Origin: Acidicapsa dinghuensis
GTDB taxonomy: Bacteria; Acidobacteriota; Terriglobia; Terriglobales; Acidobacteriaceae
Length of the DNA: 64,000 bases
Direction of reading: 5' to 3'
NCBI RefSeq assembly: GCF_025685685.1
Contig: NZ_JAGSYH010000005.1
Coordinates: 124,001-188,000 of the forward strand
The number at the start of each line of letters is the position of its first letter. Within the stretch, counting starts at the first letter, position 1. The position numbers were made by a program, and so were the translations under genes. Below are positions 52,163-61,187 of this stretch, in pieces. Below the pieces are notes generated by a model. That model had not been told where the DNA came from and did not search any database. It saw only the letters and a program-made list of their open reading frames with translations.

Positions 52163-54070
52163 ATGCAAAGCCTGAAGAACACCTTCGAGGATCGAATCGT
52201 TCTCTGCGACGGCGCAATGGGTACCGTGCTATACGCCCGGGGCGTCTTCATCAATCGTTGCTACGATGAGCTGAATCTTTCGGATCCCTCTCTGATTCTC
52301 TCCATCCATGAAGAGTATTTGCAGAGCGGTGCCGAGATTCTGGAGACAAATACTTTTGGCGCCAATCGTTTCCGGTTGGCACGGCACGGACTCGCGAGCC
52401 GGACAGCCGAGATCAACGAGGCTGGAGTACGCATCGCCCGCCAGGCTGCCGATCATCTGAAAGATAAACAGGCAGGCGACGCCTGGATCGCCGGCTCAGT
52501 TGGGCCTCTGGGTGTACATCTCGAGCCGCTGGGCAAAACCGGGCTCGCCGAGGCTCGGGAAGCCTTTGAAGAGCAGATTTCTGCCTTAGCCGCCGCCGGC
52601 GCCGACATGCTCATGATCGAGACCATGCCTGCCCTCAATGAGGCGCAGCAGGCACTGCTGGCAGCCAAGACGATAGCACCCCATCTACCGGCGATCGTCA
52701 TGATTACGGTCGATGATGATGGCAACTGTCTTGATGGCTCCAGCCCAGCGCATGCAGCGGCTTTGCTTACCGAGTGGGGTGCAGATGCTATCGGATGCAA
52801 CTGCTCCACCGGGCCTGCCACGGTGCTGACGGCAATTGAAGCCATGCGGCCGATCACCACACTCCCGCTCGCGGCCATGCCGAATGCTGGCATGCCACGA
52901 GCAGTCGAAGGCCGCAACATATATTTATGTTCTCCGGAGTACATGGCGAGCTTCGCCCGGAAGGCGATCAAATCCGGTGCGCAATTCGTCGGCGGATGTT
53001 GCGGGACGACCCCAAATCATATCCGCGCCATGCGGTCGGCGATTCGCGCTATAGACGCCCAAAATCGCAATGAGGCGCGGGAAGAAATAACGATTACCGG
53101 CACGGCGGCTGACCGGGCCGCGGAAGAATCCTCCGAAGTGCCGCCAGCTCCATTGGCAGAGCGCTCCAGGCTTGGCGCACTGATCGCACAGGGCACATTC
53201 GTCTCTCTGGTCGAGATCGTCCCGCCCAAAGGCATCAATTGCACTAAGGAGATTGAGGGCGCACGTCTGATGGCCTCGCTCGGGGTGCACGCTATCAACG
53301 TGCCCGACTCGCCCCGCGCCTCGGCACGCATGAGCGCACAGAGCCTCTGCATTCAGATTCAGCAACACACAGGCATCGAAACCGTACTCCACTACACCTG
53401 CCGCGACAGGAACGTCCTGAGCATCCAGTCCGATCTGCTGGGCGCTTCCTCCATTGGTCTGCGAAACATTCTCTGCCTGACAGGTGATCCACCGAAGCTG
53501 GGCAACTATCCCGATGCGACGGCCGTCTTCGATGTGGACGCGATCGGACTAGTAAATATCGTGCGCCGCCTCAACCATGGACTCGACATCGGCGGCAACG
53601 CCATTGGCGCTTCGACCAACTTTACCATCGGCGTAGCCGCAAACCCTGGAGTGCCGGATATAGAGCAGGAGTTGCGACGGTTCGCCTGGAAAGTCGAGGC
53701 CGGCGCCGAGTATGCCATTACGCAACCGGTCTTCGATCTGCGCCTGCTCGAAACATTTCTGCGGCGCGTCGAGGAGTTCCGTATTCCGATCATTGCGGGC
53801 ATCTGGCCGCTGACCAGTCTGCGCAACGCCGAGTTCCTACGTACCGACCTGCGCTGGTCAATACCGGAAGCCGTGATGCTGCGAATGGCGCAAGCGGAAT
53901 CTCCCGATGCCGCGCGAGCCGAGGGAGTACGGATCGCCCAGGAGATGCTCAAAGAAGCAAAGCCGATGGTCCAGGGCGTCCAGGTCAGCGCACCCTTTGG
54001 CCGTTATGCTCTCGCAGCCGAAGTGATTGCGTCCGTTCTGCCTCCAGGCAGTTCTTATGCCGCAGACTAA
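52163..54070 (+). CDS. Bifunctional homocysteine S-methyltransferase / methylenetetrahydrofolate reductase
   Basis: A 635-residue two-domain enzyme. Residues about 5-295 are a homocysteine methyltransferase barrel with zinc ligands C214 (GCNCSTGP) and C279-C280 (GGCCGTTP). About 335-630 is a MetF-type reductase with FVSLVEIVPPKG (catalytic Glu351), LTGDPPKLGNYPDA and TQPVFD. The same fusion is known in Bacillus YitJ, linking one-carbon reduction to methionine formation. No SAM riboswitch could be recognised in the 212-base leader. Confidence 0.88.
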   Translation: MQSLKNTFEDRIVLCDGAMGTVLYARGVFINRCYDELNLSDPSLILSIHEEYLQSGAEILETNTFGANRFRLARHGLASRTAEINEAGVRIARQAADHLKDKQAGDAWIAGSVGPLGVHLEPLGKTGLAEAREAFEEQISALAAAGADMLMIETMPALNEAQQALLAAKTIAPHLPAIVMITVDDDGNCLDGSSPAHAAALLTEWGADAIGCNCSTGPATVLTAIEAMRPITTLPLAAMPNAGMPRAVEGRNIYLCSPEYMASFARKAIKSGAQFVGGCCGTTPNHIRAMRSAIRAIDAQNRNEAREEITITGTAADRAAEESSEVPPAPLAERSRLGALIAQGTFVSLVEIVPPKGINCTKEIEGARLMASLGVHAINVPDSPRASARMSAQSLCIQIQQHTGIETVLHYTCRDRNVLSIQSDLLGASSIGLRNILCLTGDPPKLGNYPDATAVFDVDAIGLVNIVRRLNHGLDIGGNAIGASTNFTIGVAANPGVPDIEQELRRFAWKVEAGAEYAITQPVFDLRLLETFLRRVEEFRIPIIAGIWPLTSLRNAEFLRTDLRWSIPEAVMLRMAQAESPDAARAEGVRIAQEMLKEAKPMVQGVQVSAPFGRYALAAEVIASVLPPGSSYAAD

Positions 54071-54108
54071 AAGCTTGTGTGCAGCCCGCAAATAGGAATG
54101 GGGTAGTA

Positions 54109-54333
54109 ATGGCGAAATTTGAAGAGTCCCTCAAGAAACTAGAAAACATCGTCGCTCAGTTGGAACAGGGGGAGCTCTCGCTAGAAGACTCCCTCAAGCT
54201 TTTTGAGCAGGGAGTCGGCCTGTCCGCCGAGTGTAAACAGGAGCTGGATGCCGCCGAAGGCAAGGTTCAAATGCTCATCAAGCAGCGTGACGGCACCCAC
54301 AAACTCGAACCGTTTCCGACGGCCGGCGAGTAG
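54109..54333 (+). CDS. xseB: Exodeoxyribonuclease VII small subunit
   Basis: A 74-residue helical-hairpin protein, FEESLKKLENIVAQLEQGELSLEDSLKLFEQG, the standard XseB sequence and length. It binds XseA to form the nuclease that degrades single-stranded DNA; xseA is not adjacent. The ATG at 54109 is preferred over an upstream GTG because the family begins with MAKFEE. Confidence 0.93.
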   Translation: MAKFEESLKKLENIVAQLEQGELSLEDSLKLFEQGVGLSAECKQELDAAEGKVQMLIKQRDGTHKLEPFPTAGE

Positions 54334-54419
54334 AATCCGCGCTATTTGCCGCTTCGATACGGATTCACATCGTAAAACACATGTTTCTAATTCCTGACAT
54401 AACTCCAACCGACCCTGTA

Positions 54420-54434
54420 TGATCGTTACGGTCA
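54420..54434. promoter_or_regulatory. Dyad upstream of the fucose-type operon
   Basis: TGATCGT and ACGGTCA around a central T form an imperfect 15-bp palindrome (one mismatch), 110 bases before the dehydrogenase start. It could be a site for a LacI- or GntR-type sugar regulator; no regulator gene is nearby. Confidence 0.3.
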
Positions 54435-54543
54435 TTTATTGCTTTACGGCACCAAATCATATGACACGAACATCCTTTTCATCTCCTCGTCGACATCAGG
54501 TCCTGCTCGATGCATGGCGAGAAGCGACGCTGGAGGAGGCGCC

Positions 54544-55299
54544 GTGACTGAAGCTTTTCGGCTTGATGGCTTGCATGCACTAGTAACGGGCGGCGCCAGC
54601 GGCATCGGCGAAGCAACCTGCGCTGAACTGGTTCGGGCAGGCGCATTTGTTTGGGTTGCGGACATCAACCTTCCGGCAGCCGAGTCACTGGCGGCAACAC
54701 TTGGCAATAGCCGCGCGGTTCGTATGGATGTCACCTCCGAGGCTTCGATCGATGAAGCGGCTAAGAGCATTGATCGGCTGGACATTCTGATAAATAACGC
54801 CGGAATCGGGCACGTAGGCAGCATCGAGACAACGCAACGCGAAGACTTTGACCGGCTACTTGATGTCAATGTGCGCTCGGTTTATCTGGTGACACAGCGT
54901 CTGCTGCCCTTGCTGCTAGCCAGTCCTCATAAGGGCAGCATCGTAAATATGGGCTCGGTCGCGGGCATGATCGGCATCAAACAACGATTTGCGTATTGCA
55001 CCACCAAAGGAGCCGTCCTGGCGATGACTCGCCAGCTAGCTGTCGAGTATCCCAAGGAGCTTCGCGTGAATGCGATCTGCCCAGGCACGGTGGAGACACC
55101 ATTCGTCGAAGGCTACCTGGACAAATATCACGCGCATGAGAAAGAGAAGATTCGTTCTGAACTGCGCGCACGCCAGCCCATGGGACGACTGGGGCAGCCG
55201 GAAGAAGTCGCGTCGATGGTTCGCTACCTCAGCTCCCGCGAAGCTGGTTTTATCAGCGGTTCCCTCTTCACGCTGGATGGCGGCTGGACAGCCGCATAG
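54544..55299 (+). CDS. SDR oxidoreductase, probably 2-keto-3-deoxy-L-fuconate dehydrogenase
   Basis: A 251-residue classical short-chain dehydrogenase: TGGASGIG (15-22), D40 for NAD preference, NNAG, and catalytic S138, Y151, K155. The sequence and the neighbours (FAH-type hydrolase, FucP, amidohydrolase lactonase) indicate the non-phosphorylating L-fucose pathway, in which this type of enzyme oxidises 2-keto-3-deoxy-L-fuconate. L-fucose dehydrogenase is the alternative. GTG 54544 is chosen because GGAGGAGG precedes it; ATG 54514 is upstream. Confidence 0.8.
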   Translation: MTEAFRLDGLHALVTGGASGIGEATCAELVRAGAFVWVADINLPAAESLAATLGNSRAVRMDVTSEASIDEAAKSIDRLDILINNAGIGHVGSIETTQREDFDRLLDVNVRSVYLVTQRLLPLLLASPHKGSIVNMGSVAGMIGIKQRFAYCTTKGAVLAMTRQLAVEYPKELRVNAICPGTVETPFVEGYLDKYHAHEKEKIRSELRARQPMGRLGQPEEVASMVRYLSSREAGFISGSLFTLDGGWTAA

Positions 55300-55338
55300 T
55301 TCGATTCAACTACCGCATCAGATTCGAATGGAGATGCA

Positions 55339-56175
55339 ATGAAGCTGGTTTCCTTTTCCAAGGCAGGTGGAGCAGTACGCCCCGGCGCACTCGTCGAGGA
55401 TGCTGGTCTGGTTGTTGACCTGGGCTCTTCGTACCCCGATACGCTTGCTGCAATTGCAGCGGGCGTATCGAACTTCGAAAAAGATGCGGCTCATGCTGGT
55501 TACAAGTTGACCGAAGTGAAGTTGCTCGCCCCGCTGGCAAATCCTCCGCGCATCTTCGCCATTGGGTTGAACTATCGCGACCACGCCAGGGAATCCGGCA
55601 TGGAAGTGCCGAATTTCCCGGTAGTCTTCTTCAAGCTGCCACCATCCATCATCGGTCCTGGAGATGCGATCGTTCTACCCGCAATCACGAAAGAGCCTGA
55701 CTACGAGGCTGAGTTCGCCTTCGTTGTCGGCAAGGGCGGTTACCGTATTGCCGCGCAGGACGCGATGCAGCATGTCTACGGCTACACGATCATCAATGAC
55801 GTCAGCGCGCGCGACATTCAGTTCTCCACCTCGCAGTGGTCGCTGTCAAAGAGCCTTCCAACCTTCTGCCCGATAGGCCCTGCAATCGTTACAGCCGACG
55901 AGATTGCCGACCCGCACGCACTCGACGTTAAACTCGAAATCGATGGCGAAGTGCTGCAGCACTCGAATACACGCGAACTGATCTTCAAGATTCCCGAGCT
56001 GATCGAATACATCTCATCGATCACGCCACTACTGCCCGGCGATGTCATCTCGACAGGGACGCCATTCGGCGTGGGCCTGGGTCGCAATCCCAAGCGCTGG
56101 CTGAAGCCGGGAGAAACTGTCACAGTCACAATCCAGGGCCTCGGACAGCTCACCAATCCAGTCGTCGCGGAATAA
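55339..56175 (+). CDS. Fumarylacetoacetate hydrolase-family protein (2,4-diketo-3-deoxy-L-fuconate hydrolase type)
   Basis: A 278-residue enzyme of the FAH fold: IFAIGLNYRDHARESG, the metal-binding acidic set in PDYEAEFAFVVGK, NDVSARDIQ and STGTPFGVG. Within fucose clusters such proteins cleave 2,4-diketo-3-deoxy-L-fuconate to pyruvate and lactate. It is 39 bases downstream of the dehydrogenase gene, so the two form one operon. Confidence 0.82.
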   Translation: MKLVSFSKAGGAVRPGALVEDAGLVVDLGSSYPDTLAAIAAGVSNFEKDAAHAGYKLTEVKLLAPLANPPRIFAIGLNYRDHARESGMEVPNFPVVFFKLPPSIIGPGDAIVLPAITKEPDYEAEFAFVVGKGGYRIAAQDAMQHVYGYTIINDVSARDIQFSTSQWSLSKSLPTFCPIGPAIVTADEIADPHALDVKLEIDGEVLQHSNTRELIFKIPELIEYISSITPLLPGDVISTGTPFGVGLGRNPKRWLKPGETVTVTIQGLGQLTNPVVAE

Positions 56176-56202
56176 CTGCACAGCGGACGACGGGGAATAT
56201 TC

Positions 56203-57519
56203 CTACACCCCGTCGCCCACAAGCTCATCCGGTTCTGGCTTCGAGAGAAACCACGCATAGAGCGCAACTGCAACAAAGCAGAGCGCAGGAACGCTGTAGG
56301 ACCGCGCGACACCCGGCACAATGCCCATCAGCAGGGTAAGAGCCGCACCTCCGACAATGGACATGACAATGAACGCGCTGCCAGTCTTGGTGTGGGTTCC
56401 GAGCCCTTTGACACCCAACGCAAAGATCGTCGGATACATCGTTGACATAAAGAAGCTGACAGCGATAAGGCACCACACGCCCATCATGCCCGGCCTGAGA
56501 ATCGCCACCGTGCAGATAACAGCATTAATGACACCGAAAATACCAAGCAGCGTCGATCCCGAGAGGAAACGCAAAAGCCATGTGGAAACAAATCTTCCTG
56601 CGGTAAACGCCACAAGCGCGCCAGTGAGCCAATATCCCGCTTCACGCTGGCTAAGCTGGGTATAGGTCTTTGCATAGGAGATGAAAAAACTCCACACGCC
56701 AACCTGCGCGCCCACATAAAGAAACTGCGCAACGACGGCAAAGACAAAGTGCTTCCTTGCCCGGAGCGGCCTGGAATGATCCTTTGCGATCGTATTCTGC
56801 GAGTAATCGAGTCCGGTATGAGGAAACGGCGTTAGCCCGATAAGAACAGCCCAGAACAGCACCACCGCTCCCAGGATCAGATACGGCGCAACCACACGCA
56901 TGGTCTCGGAATGCAGATAAGCAGCATACGTATGCTGCGCCTGCATCGTGGCAACCTGCGCTGGACTTAGATCGACGCCCGAAAAGATGAATCGGCTGCC
57001 CACCAGCACAGCCGATATGCTGCCCAGCGGATTGAAGGCCTGTGAAAAGTTAATTCGCTGCTCGGCCGTGTCAACGTCACCTACCTGCACAATGAACGGG
57101 CTGGCAGCCGTCTCAAGAAACGCAAGACCGCTGGCGATGACAAACAGCGCCATCAGAAACACCCAGTATTTGGTGACGATTGCTGCAGGCCAGAAAAGCA
57201 TGCAGCCCGAACCATACAGAATCAGGCCAACAAGTATCCCCGCCTTGTATCCTGCCCGCCGCATTAGCTGCGCTGCAGGCATAGCAAGCAGAAAATAACC
57301 CATGTAAAACGCAAACTGTACAAGACCTGCCTGAAGCCGGCTGATCTCGAAAGACTTCATGAACTGGCTGATAAGAATGTCATTGAAGTTGTTAGGAACG
57401 CCCCACAGAAAAAACAGCGCAGTCACCAGCACAAACGGCAGTATCCGTCCCTGCGGAACAAGGCGCTGGTGAGGATCGCGCGCAGCGCGGTTTTGAGAAG
57501 AAGGCGGAGTAATGTTCAA
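56203..57519 (-). CDS. fucP: L-fucose:H+ symporter FucP-like
   Basis: A 438-residue major-facilitator transporter with twelve helices. The first helix LFFLWGVPNNFNDILISQF matches FucP, including the Asn/Asp used for proton and sugar coupling; GLAFLETAASPFIVQVGD contains the conserved Glu. It starts at TTG with GAGGTG upstream and a TTGA overlap with the lactonase stop. Related porters take glucose/galactose, so L-fucose is inferred partly from neighbours. Confidence 0.86.
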   Translation of the reverse strand: MNITPPSSQNRAARDPHQRLVPQGRILPFVLVTALFFLWGVPNNFNDILISQFMKSFEISRLQAGLVQFAFYMGYFLLAMPAAQLMRRAGYKAGILVGLILYGSGCMLFWPAAIVTKYWVFLMALFVIASGLAFLETAASPFIVQVGDVDTAEQRINFSQAFNPLGSISAVLVGSRFIFSGVDLSPAQVATMQAQHTYAAYLHSETMRVVAPYLILGAVVLFWAVLIGLTPFPHTGLDYSQNTIAKDHSRPLRARKHFVFAVVAQFLYVGAQVGVWSFFISYAKTYTQLSQREAGYWLTGALVAFTAGRFVSTWLLRFLSGSTLLGIFGVINAVICTVAILRPGMMGVWCLIAVSFFMSTMYPTIFALGVKGLGTHTKTGSAFIVMSIVGGAALTLLMGIVPGVARSYSVPALCFVAVALYAWFLSKPEPDELVGDGV

Positions 57520-58409
57520 GCGGAGTGCACCTCGTTGCTGTCGTCTGCAAAATTCAAATTGTATCCCTGAATAGCATTACCGCCCAGAATCTTGGCCTGT
57601 TCCTCATCGCTCAAAGCCGACACAAATTGCCTCACGATGGAAACCCACTTTTCGTAATGACACGCCACGGCGCAAACAGGCCAGTCCGATCCAAACAACA
57701 GCCGCGATGGACCAAAGGCTTCTAGCACCGTCTCCACATAAGGACGCAAACCGTCGACGGTCCACGCCGAAAAATCGGCTTCCGTAACCATGCCCGAAAG
57801 CTTGCAGCTCACATGAGGGCGCCGCGCCAGCTCTCGGATAAGTTCTCGCCAGGGTTCAAGCTCGCCGGCCTTGATGAGCGGCTTCGCAACATGATCCAGA
57901 ATCATCGTGTGATACGGATGCCGGTCCACAAACTCGATGGCCGCAGGCAGTTGATGCTGGTGAATCAGAACGTCGTAGGTAAGATTGAACTTCCGCAGCA
58001 TCGCCACGCCTTGATTGAAATCATCCCTCAACATGTACTCTGACGGCTCAGCCTGCAGAACATGTCGAATGCCTTTCAGCTTCGGATGCGCGGCCAATCG
58101 TTCGAGCGTTTGCCCCACGCTCGACGAGATCAGAGGAGCCCACCCCACGACACCGGCAATCCAGGAGTTGTTGTCAGCCAGTTGCAACAGCCAGTCCGTT
58201 TCGGCGACCGTCTGGCAGGCCTGAACCGCCACCGTGGCGCTCACGCCCGACACATCCAGAAAAGGCTTCAAATCGTCCGGAAGAAAGTCGCGTCGGATCA
58301 CCGCCATCGAGTCGTCAATCCATCCGAATTCAGCCTCGGAATACTTCCAGAAATGCTGGTGCGCATCGACGCGCAACGGCTTGTAATCGTTTCCCATAAG
58401 CAACGCCAT
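57516..58409 (-). CDS. Amidohydrolase-family lactonase, probably L-fuconolactonase
   Basis: A 297-residue TIM-barrel enzyme of the COG3618 group. Landmarks are RVDAHQHFWKYSEAEFGWID at the start, KGIRHVLQAEP, LDHVAKPLI, SCKLSGMVTEA and LLFGSDWPVC. L-fuconolactonase and L-rhamnono-lactonase belong here and hydrolyse the lactone produced by sugar dehydrogenases. It is the promoter-proximal gene of the unit with fucP, with which it overlaps by four bases. Confidence 0.84.
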   Translation of the reverse strand: MALLMGNDYKPLRVDAHQHFWKYSEAEFGWIDDSMAVIRRDFLPDDLKPFLDVSGVSATVAVQACQTVAETDWLLQLADNNSWIAGVVGWAPLISSSVGQTLERLAAHPKLKGIRHVLQAEPSEYMLRDDFNQGVAMLRKFNLTYDVLIHQHQLPAAIEFVDRHPYHTMILDHVAKPLIKAGELEPWRELIRELARRPHVSCKLSGMVTEADFSAWTVDGLRPYVETVLEAFGPSRLLFGSDWPVCAVACHYEKWVSIVRQFVSALSDEEQAKILGGNAIQGYNLNFADDSNEVHSA

Positions 58410-58507
58410 CCTATCCGTTTGCGTGCATGGTTGGCTATGCTATTCTCTGCCGTGCGCCGTAAGCTTGTTGCTTCACGCAATCTGGCGCATCCAATGAGCA
58501 TAGCGTT

Positions 58508-59713
58508 ATGAAACCGATCTATATCGCCGCATATCACCAGTCAAAATTTGGCAAGCTGCCAGAGCTTTCACAGGAGCAAATGATCTGCCATGCCGTCAAC
58601 GGCGTGTGCGCAGAGATCGGCGTTTCGCCCGCGCTTCTCGACTCTGCCTCCATTGCCGCGGCCTGCAACTTTTCTCTGCATCAACAGGGCCTCATGGCCG
58701 GCCTTCTTGCAGGCATGGAAGGCATGGCGGCTAAACCGATCGAAGCCGTCGAGAACGCCTGCGCATCTGGCGGTCAGGCCGTGCTCTCCGGCATCTACAA
58801 GCTGCAATCTGGCATTGGCGACACAGCACTCGCGGTTGGTCTTGAGAAGATGCGAGACGCCAGCGGCAAGGCAGACGGCACACGCGTAGGCGAGGCGCTC
58901 GGGTACTTCTCCGATCCCGACGAGCGCGAGGGAAAAACCTTTGTCTTTCCGCACATCTTCGCCGAGATCATGCAGCAGTACATGGAGCATTGGCATGTAA
59001 CCGAGCGCGATCTGGCGCAGATTGCCGTGCAGGAATACGCAAACGCCCAGCACAATCCCTATGCGCAGATGAGAAACGTTTCACTCACGCTCGATCAGGC
59101 AACGAAGATCGAAGGCATCAATCGCTACGTTGCCGATGGACTACCCTTGAAGACTTACGACTCTTCACAGATCACAGACGGTTACGCGGCTCTGATTATC
59201 GCCACCGAAGAAGGCTTCTCAAAGCTTGGACTGCACAAGCAGGACTGCGTGCAGATCGCCGGATGGGGACAGGCTGTCGATCCACTGCAGCGTGAACAGC
59301 GCCAGGTGCTTAAGCCTGGGGGCGCATATCGCGCCATGAACTCAGCTTATGCAATGGCAGGCGTAGCCCCGGCTGAAATCAAGGCCGCCGAGATCCACGA
59401 CTGCTTCACCGTCATGGGCGCTCTAGGCACAGAGATTATCGGCAAAGCCGAGCCAGGGCGCGGTGCAGCTTTCTGGGCAGATGGCAATGCGGGTCCGCAG
59501 GGTACGTGCGGCATCAATACTTCCGGCGGCCTGATCGCCAAAGGCCATCCCGTAGGCGCAACCGGAATCGCCATGATCGGCTGGGCAGCGTGGCAACTGT
59601 TGCAAAAGGTACCGGCGCCACTACAGGTAAACGGCGCGGAACACGCAGCCACCTTCAACATCGGTGGCCCAGTCTGTGCATCGGTATGCACAGTGCTGCG
59701 AGGGCCGCAATAG
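58508..59713 (+). CDS. Thiolase-family acyltransferase (SCP-x / acetyl-CoA acetyltransferase-like)
   Basis: A 401-residue thiolase fold. The nucleophile is C85 in VENACASGGQA; His in EIHDCF and GGLIAKGHPVGATG complete the active site, as in SCP-x type thiolases rather than classical FadA (which has CxG at the end). It is divergent from the fucose-type unit across 98 bases. The substrate is unknown; steroid or branched-chain beta-ketoacyl-CoA thiolysis is typical of the group. Confidence 0.82.
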   Translation: MKPIYIAAYHQSKFGKLPELSQEQMICHAVNGVCAEIGVSPALLDSASIAAACNFSLHQQGLMAGLLAGMEGMAAKPIEAVENACASGGQAVLSGIYKLQSGIGDTALAVGLEKMRDASGKADGTRVGEALGYFSDPDEREGKTFVFPHIFAEIMQQYMEHWHVTERDLAQIAVQEYANAQHNPYAQMRNVSLTLDQATKIEGINRYVADGLPLKTYDSSQITDGYAALIIATEEGFSKLGLHKQDCVQIAGWGQAVDPLQREQRQVLKPGGAYRAMNSAYAMAGVAPAEIKAAEIHDCFTVMGALGTEIIGKAEPGRGAAFWADGNAGPQGTCGINTSGGLIAKGHPVGATGIAMIGWAAWQLLQKVPAPLQVNGAEHAATFNIGGPVCASVCTVLRGPQ

Positions 59714-59720
59714 CGGCCCT

Positions 59721-61187
59721 TTAGCCCAAAGGAATCCAACCGCTAAGCGCGCTCGGGAAAATGCCCAGCAGAGCTACAAGTAGCGCGATGACAAGCAATA
59801 CCAATTGCTCTAGCGCAGATACAGCCATAGGTTCGTCGGTCATAGCTGGAACCACATACACCCGCTTGAGCACCTGCAGATAGTAGTAGAGCGATACAGC
59901 GCTCGCCGCCAGCGCAAAGATCACCATGCCGAGTCCCCATGCGCCGACTCCAGGTGCGCGAAGAACAGCAGCAAACAGATTGAACTTAGCCCAGAAGCCA
60001 ACCAGCGGCGGAATTCCAGCCAGCGAAAGCAGGAAGATCAGCATGCTCGCAGCAAGCAGCGGATTGCGGCGGCTAAGACCTGCAAACGCGTCAAAGCGAT
60101 CACTGCCCATATTGCGTTCAACAACCGCAATCACACCGAATGCGCCAACTGTAGTAAGCGCGTAGGTAAGCGCGTAATAAAAGACTGCGGCTCCGGATTG
60201 CGGCGTGTTCGCAGCAATACCCAGCAACATGTAACCTGCATGCGCAATCGCCGAGTAAGCCAGCAGCCGGCGAACGCTGGTCTGCGCCAACGCGGCAAGA
60301 TTGCCAAGCAGAATTGATGCGCCGGCCATCCAGACCAGCAAAACGATCCATGTCGCACCACGGCTTGCACTCGCCGCTGGAATCAGGCTGCCCGTAACAG
60401 CAACAAGAACAGCAAAGCTCGCGACCTTCGATCCCGAAGCAATTAGTGCCGCAACAGGAGCAGGCGCACCCTGATAAGTATCTGGAGCCCACAGATGGAA
60501 TGGAACCGCGGCGACCTTGAACCCAAGCCCGGCAGCCACAAGCACCATGGCAACAACAACCAGCGGGCTCAATCCCTGCGAAGCAAGCGAAACCGCGATG
60601 CCATTGAGATTCGTCGTTCCAGTGAGCCCGTAAAGGTAGCTGAAGCCGAACAACATCAGCGCAGCGCTCATGCCGCCAAAAAGGTAGTACTTGAGCGCAG
60701 CTTCCGAAGACAGCGCCGAGCTCTTCGCAAAAGCAGCAAGCACGTAAAGCGAGAGACTCAGCAACTCCAGCGCGACAAAGATCACTAGCAAATCGCGCGC
60801 CGCAGCAACCAGCATCATGCCTGTTGTTGCAAGCAATACAATTGCCACATATTCGCCAGGATTGCGCGAGAACTCCGCTTGAAAGCTCAACAGCAGCACA
60901 AGCGCCGTCAGCAGCAGAATACCTATCTGCGCAGCGGCAACGAGCGAATTCAAAACCAGCGCATCGCCAGCAAAGCTCGCCGTACCGGAGTGCGTGAGCA
61001 GCCACAATCCGGCCAGCACAGAGCCGATAACGCCAAGCACGCATGCAGCGGTCATACGAGCCGGCTGCGTGCTTTTACGCAAAAATCCGAGATCGACTAC
61101 CAGCACCAGCAGCGACACAACTTCGAGAATCGTCTCAGGAATCGTGATCGAAAAGAGGTTGCCGTAATTCACTGCAAACGTGTTCAC
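59721..61187 (-). CDS. nuoN: NADH-quinone oxidoreductase subunit N
   Basis: A 488-residue antiporter-like subunit of complex I with about fourteen helices. The TM5 Glu is in FVALELLSLSLYVLAAF and the TM7 Lys in GLGFKVAAVPFHLWAPDTYQGAPAPV; the TM8 region is GSKVASF. It starts at GTG with AGGAGGT five bases upstream and overlaps the nuoM stop by four bases. It is the last gene of the nuo operon. Confidence 0.94.
   Translation of the reverse strand: MNTFAVNYGNLFSITIPETILEVVSLLVLVVDLGFLRKSTQPARMTAACVLGVIGSVLAGLWLLTHSGTASFAGDALVLNSLVAAAQIGILLLTALVLLLSFQAEFSRNPGEYVAIVLLATTGMMLVAAARDLLVIFVALELLSLSLYVLAAFAKSSALSSEAALKYYLFGGMSAALMLFGFSYLYGLTGTTNLNGIAVSLASQGLSPLVVVAMVLVAAGLGFKVAAVPFHLWAPDTYQGAPAPVAALIASGSKVASFAVLVAVTGSLIPAASASRGATWIVLLVWMAGASILLGNLAALAQTSVRRLLAYSAIAHAGYMLLGIAANTPQSGAAVFYYALTYALTTVGAFGVIAVVERNMGSDRFDAFAGLSRRNPLLAASMLIFLLSLAGIPPLVGFWAKFNLFAAVLRAPGVGAWGLGMVIFALAASAVSLYYYLQVLKRVYVVPAMTDEPMAVSALEQLVLLVIALLVALLGIFPSALSGWIPLG

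Noticed and set aside
60118-61044. 308-codon minus-strand frame
   Set aside because: It overlaps nuoN in another frame on the same strand; Cys/Ala/Arg-rich composition with no motif.
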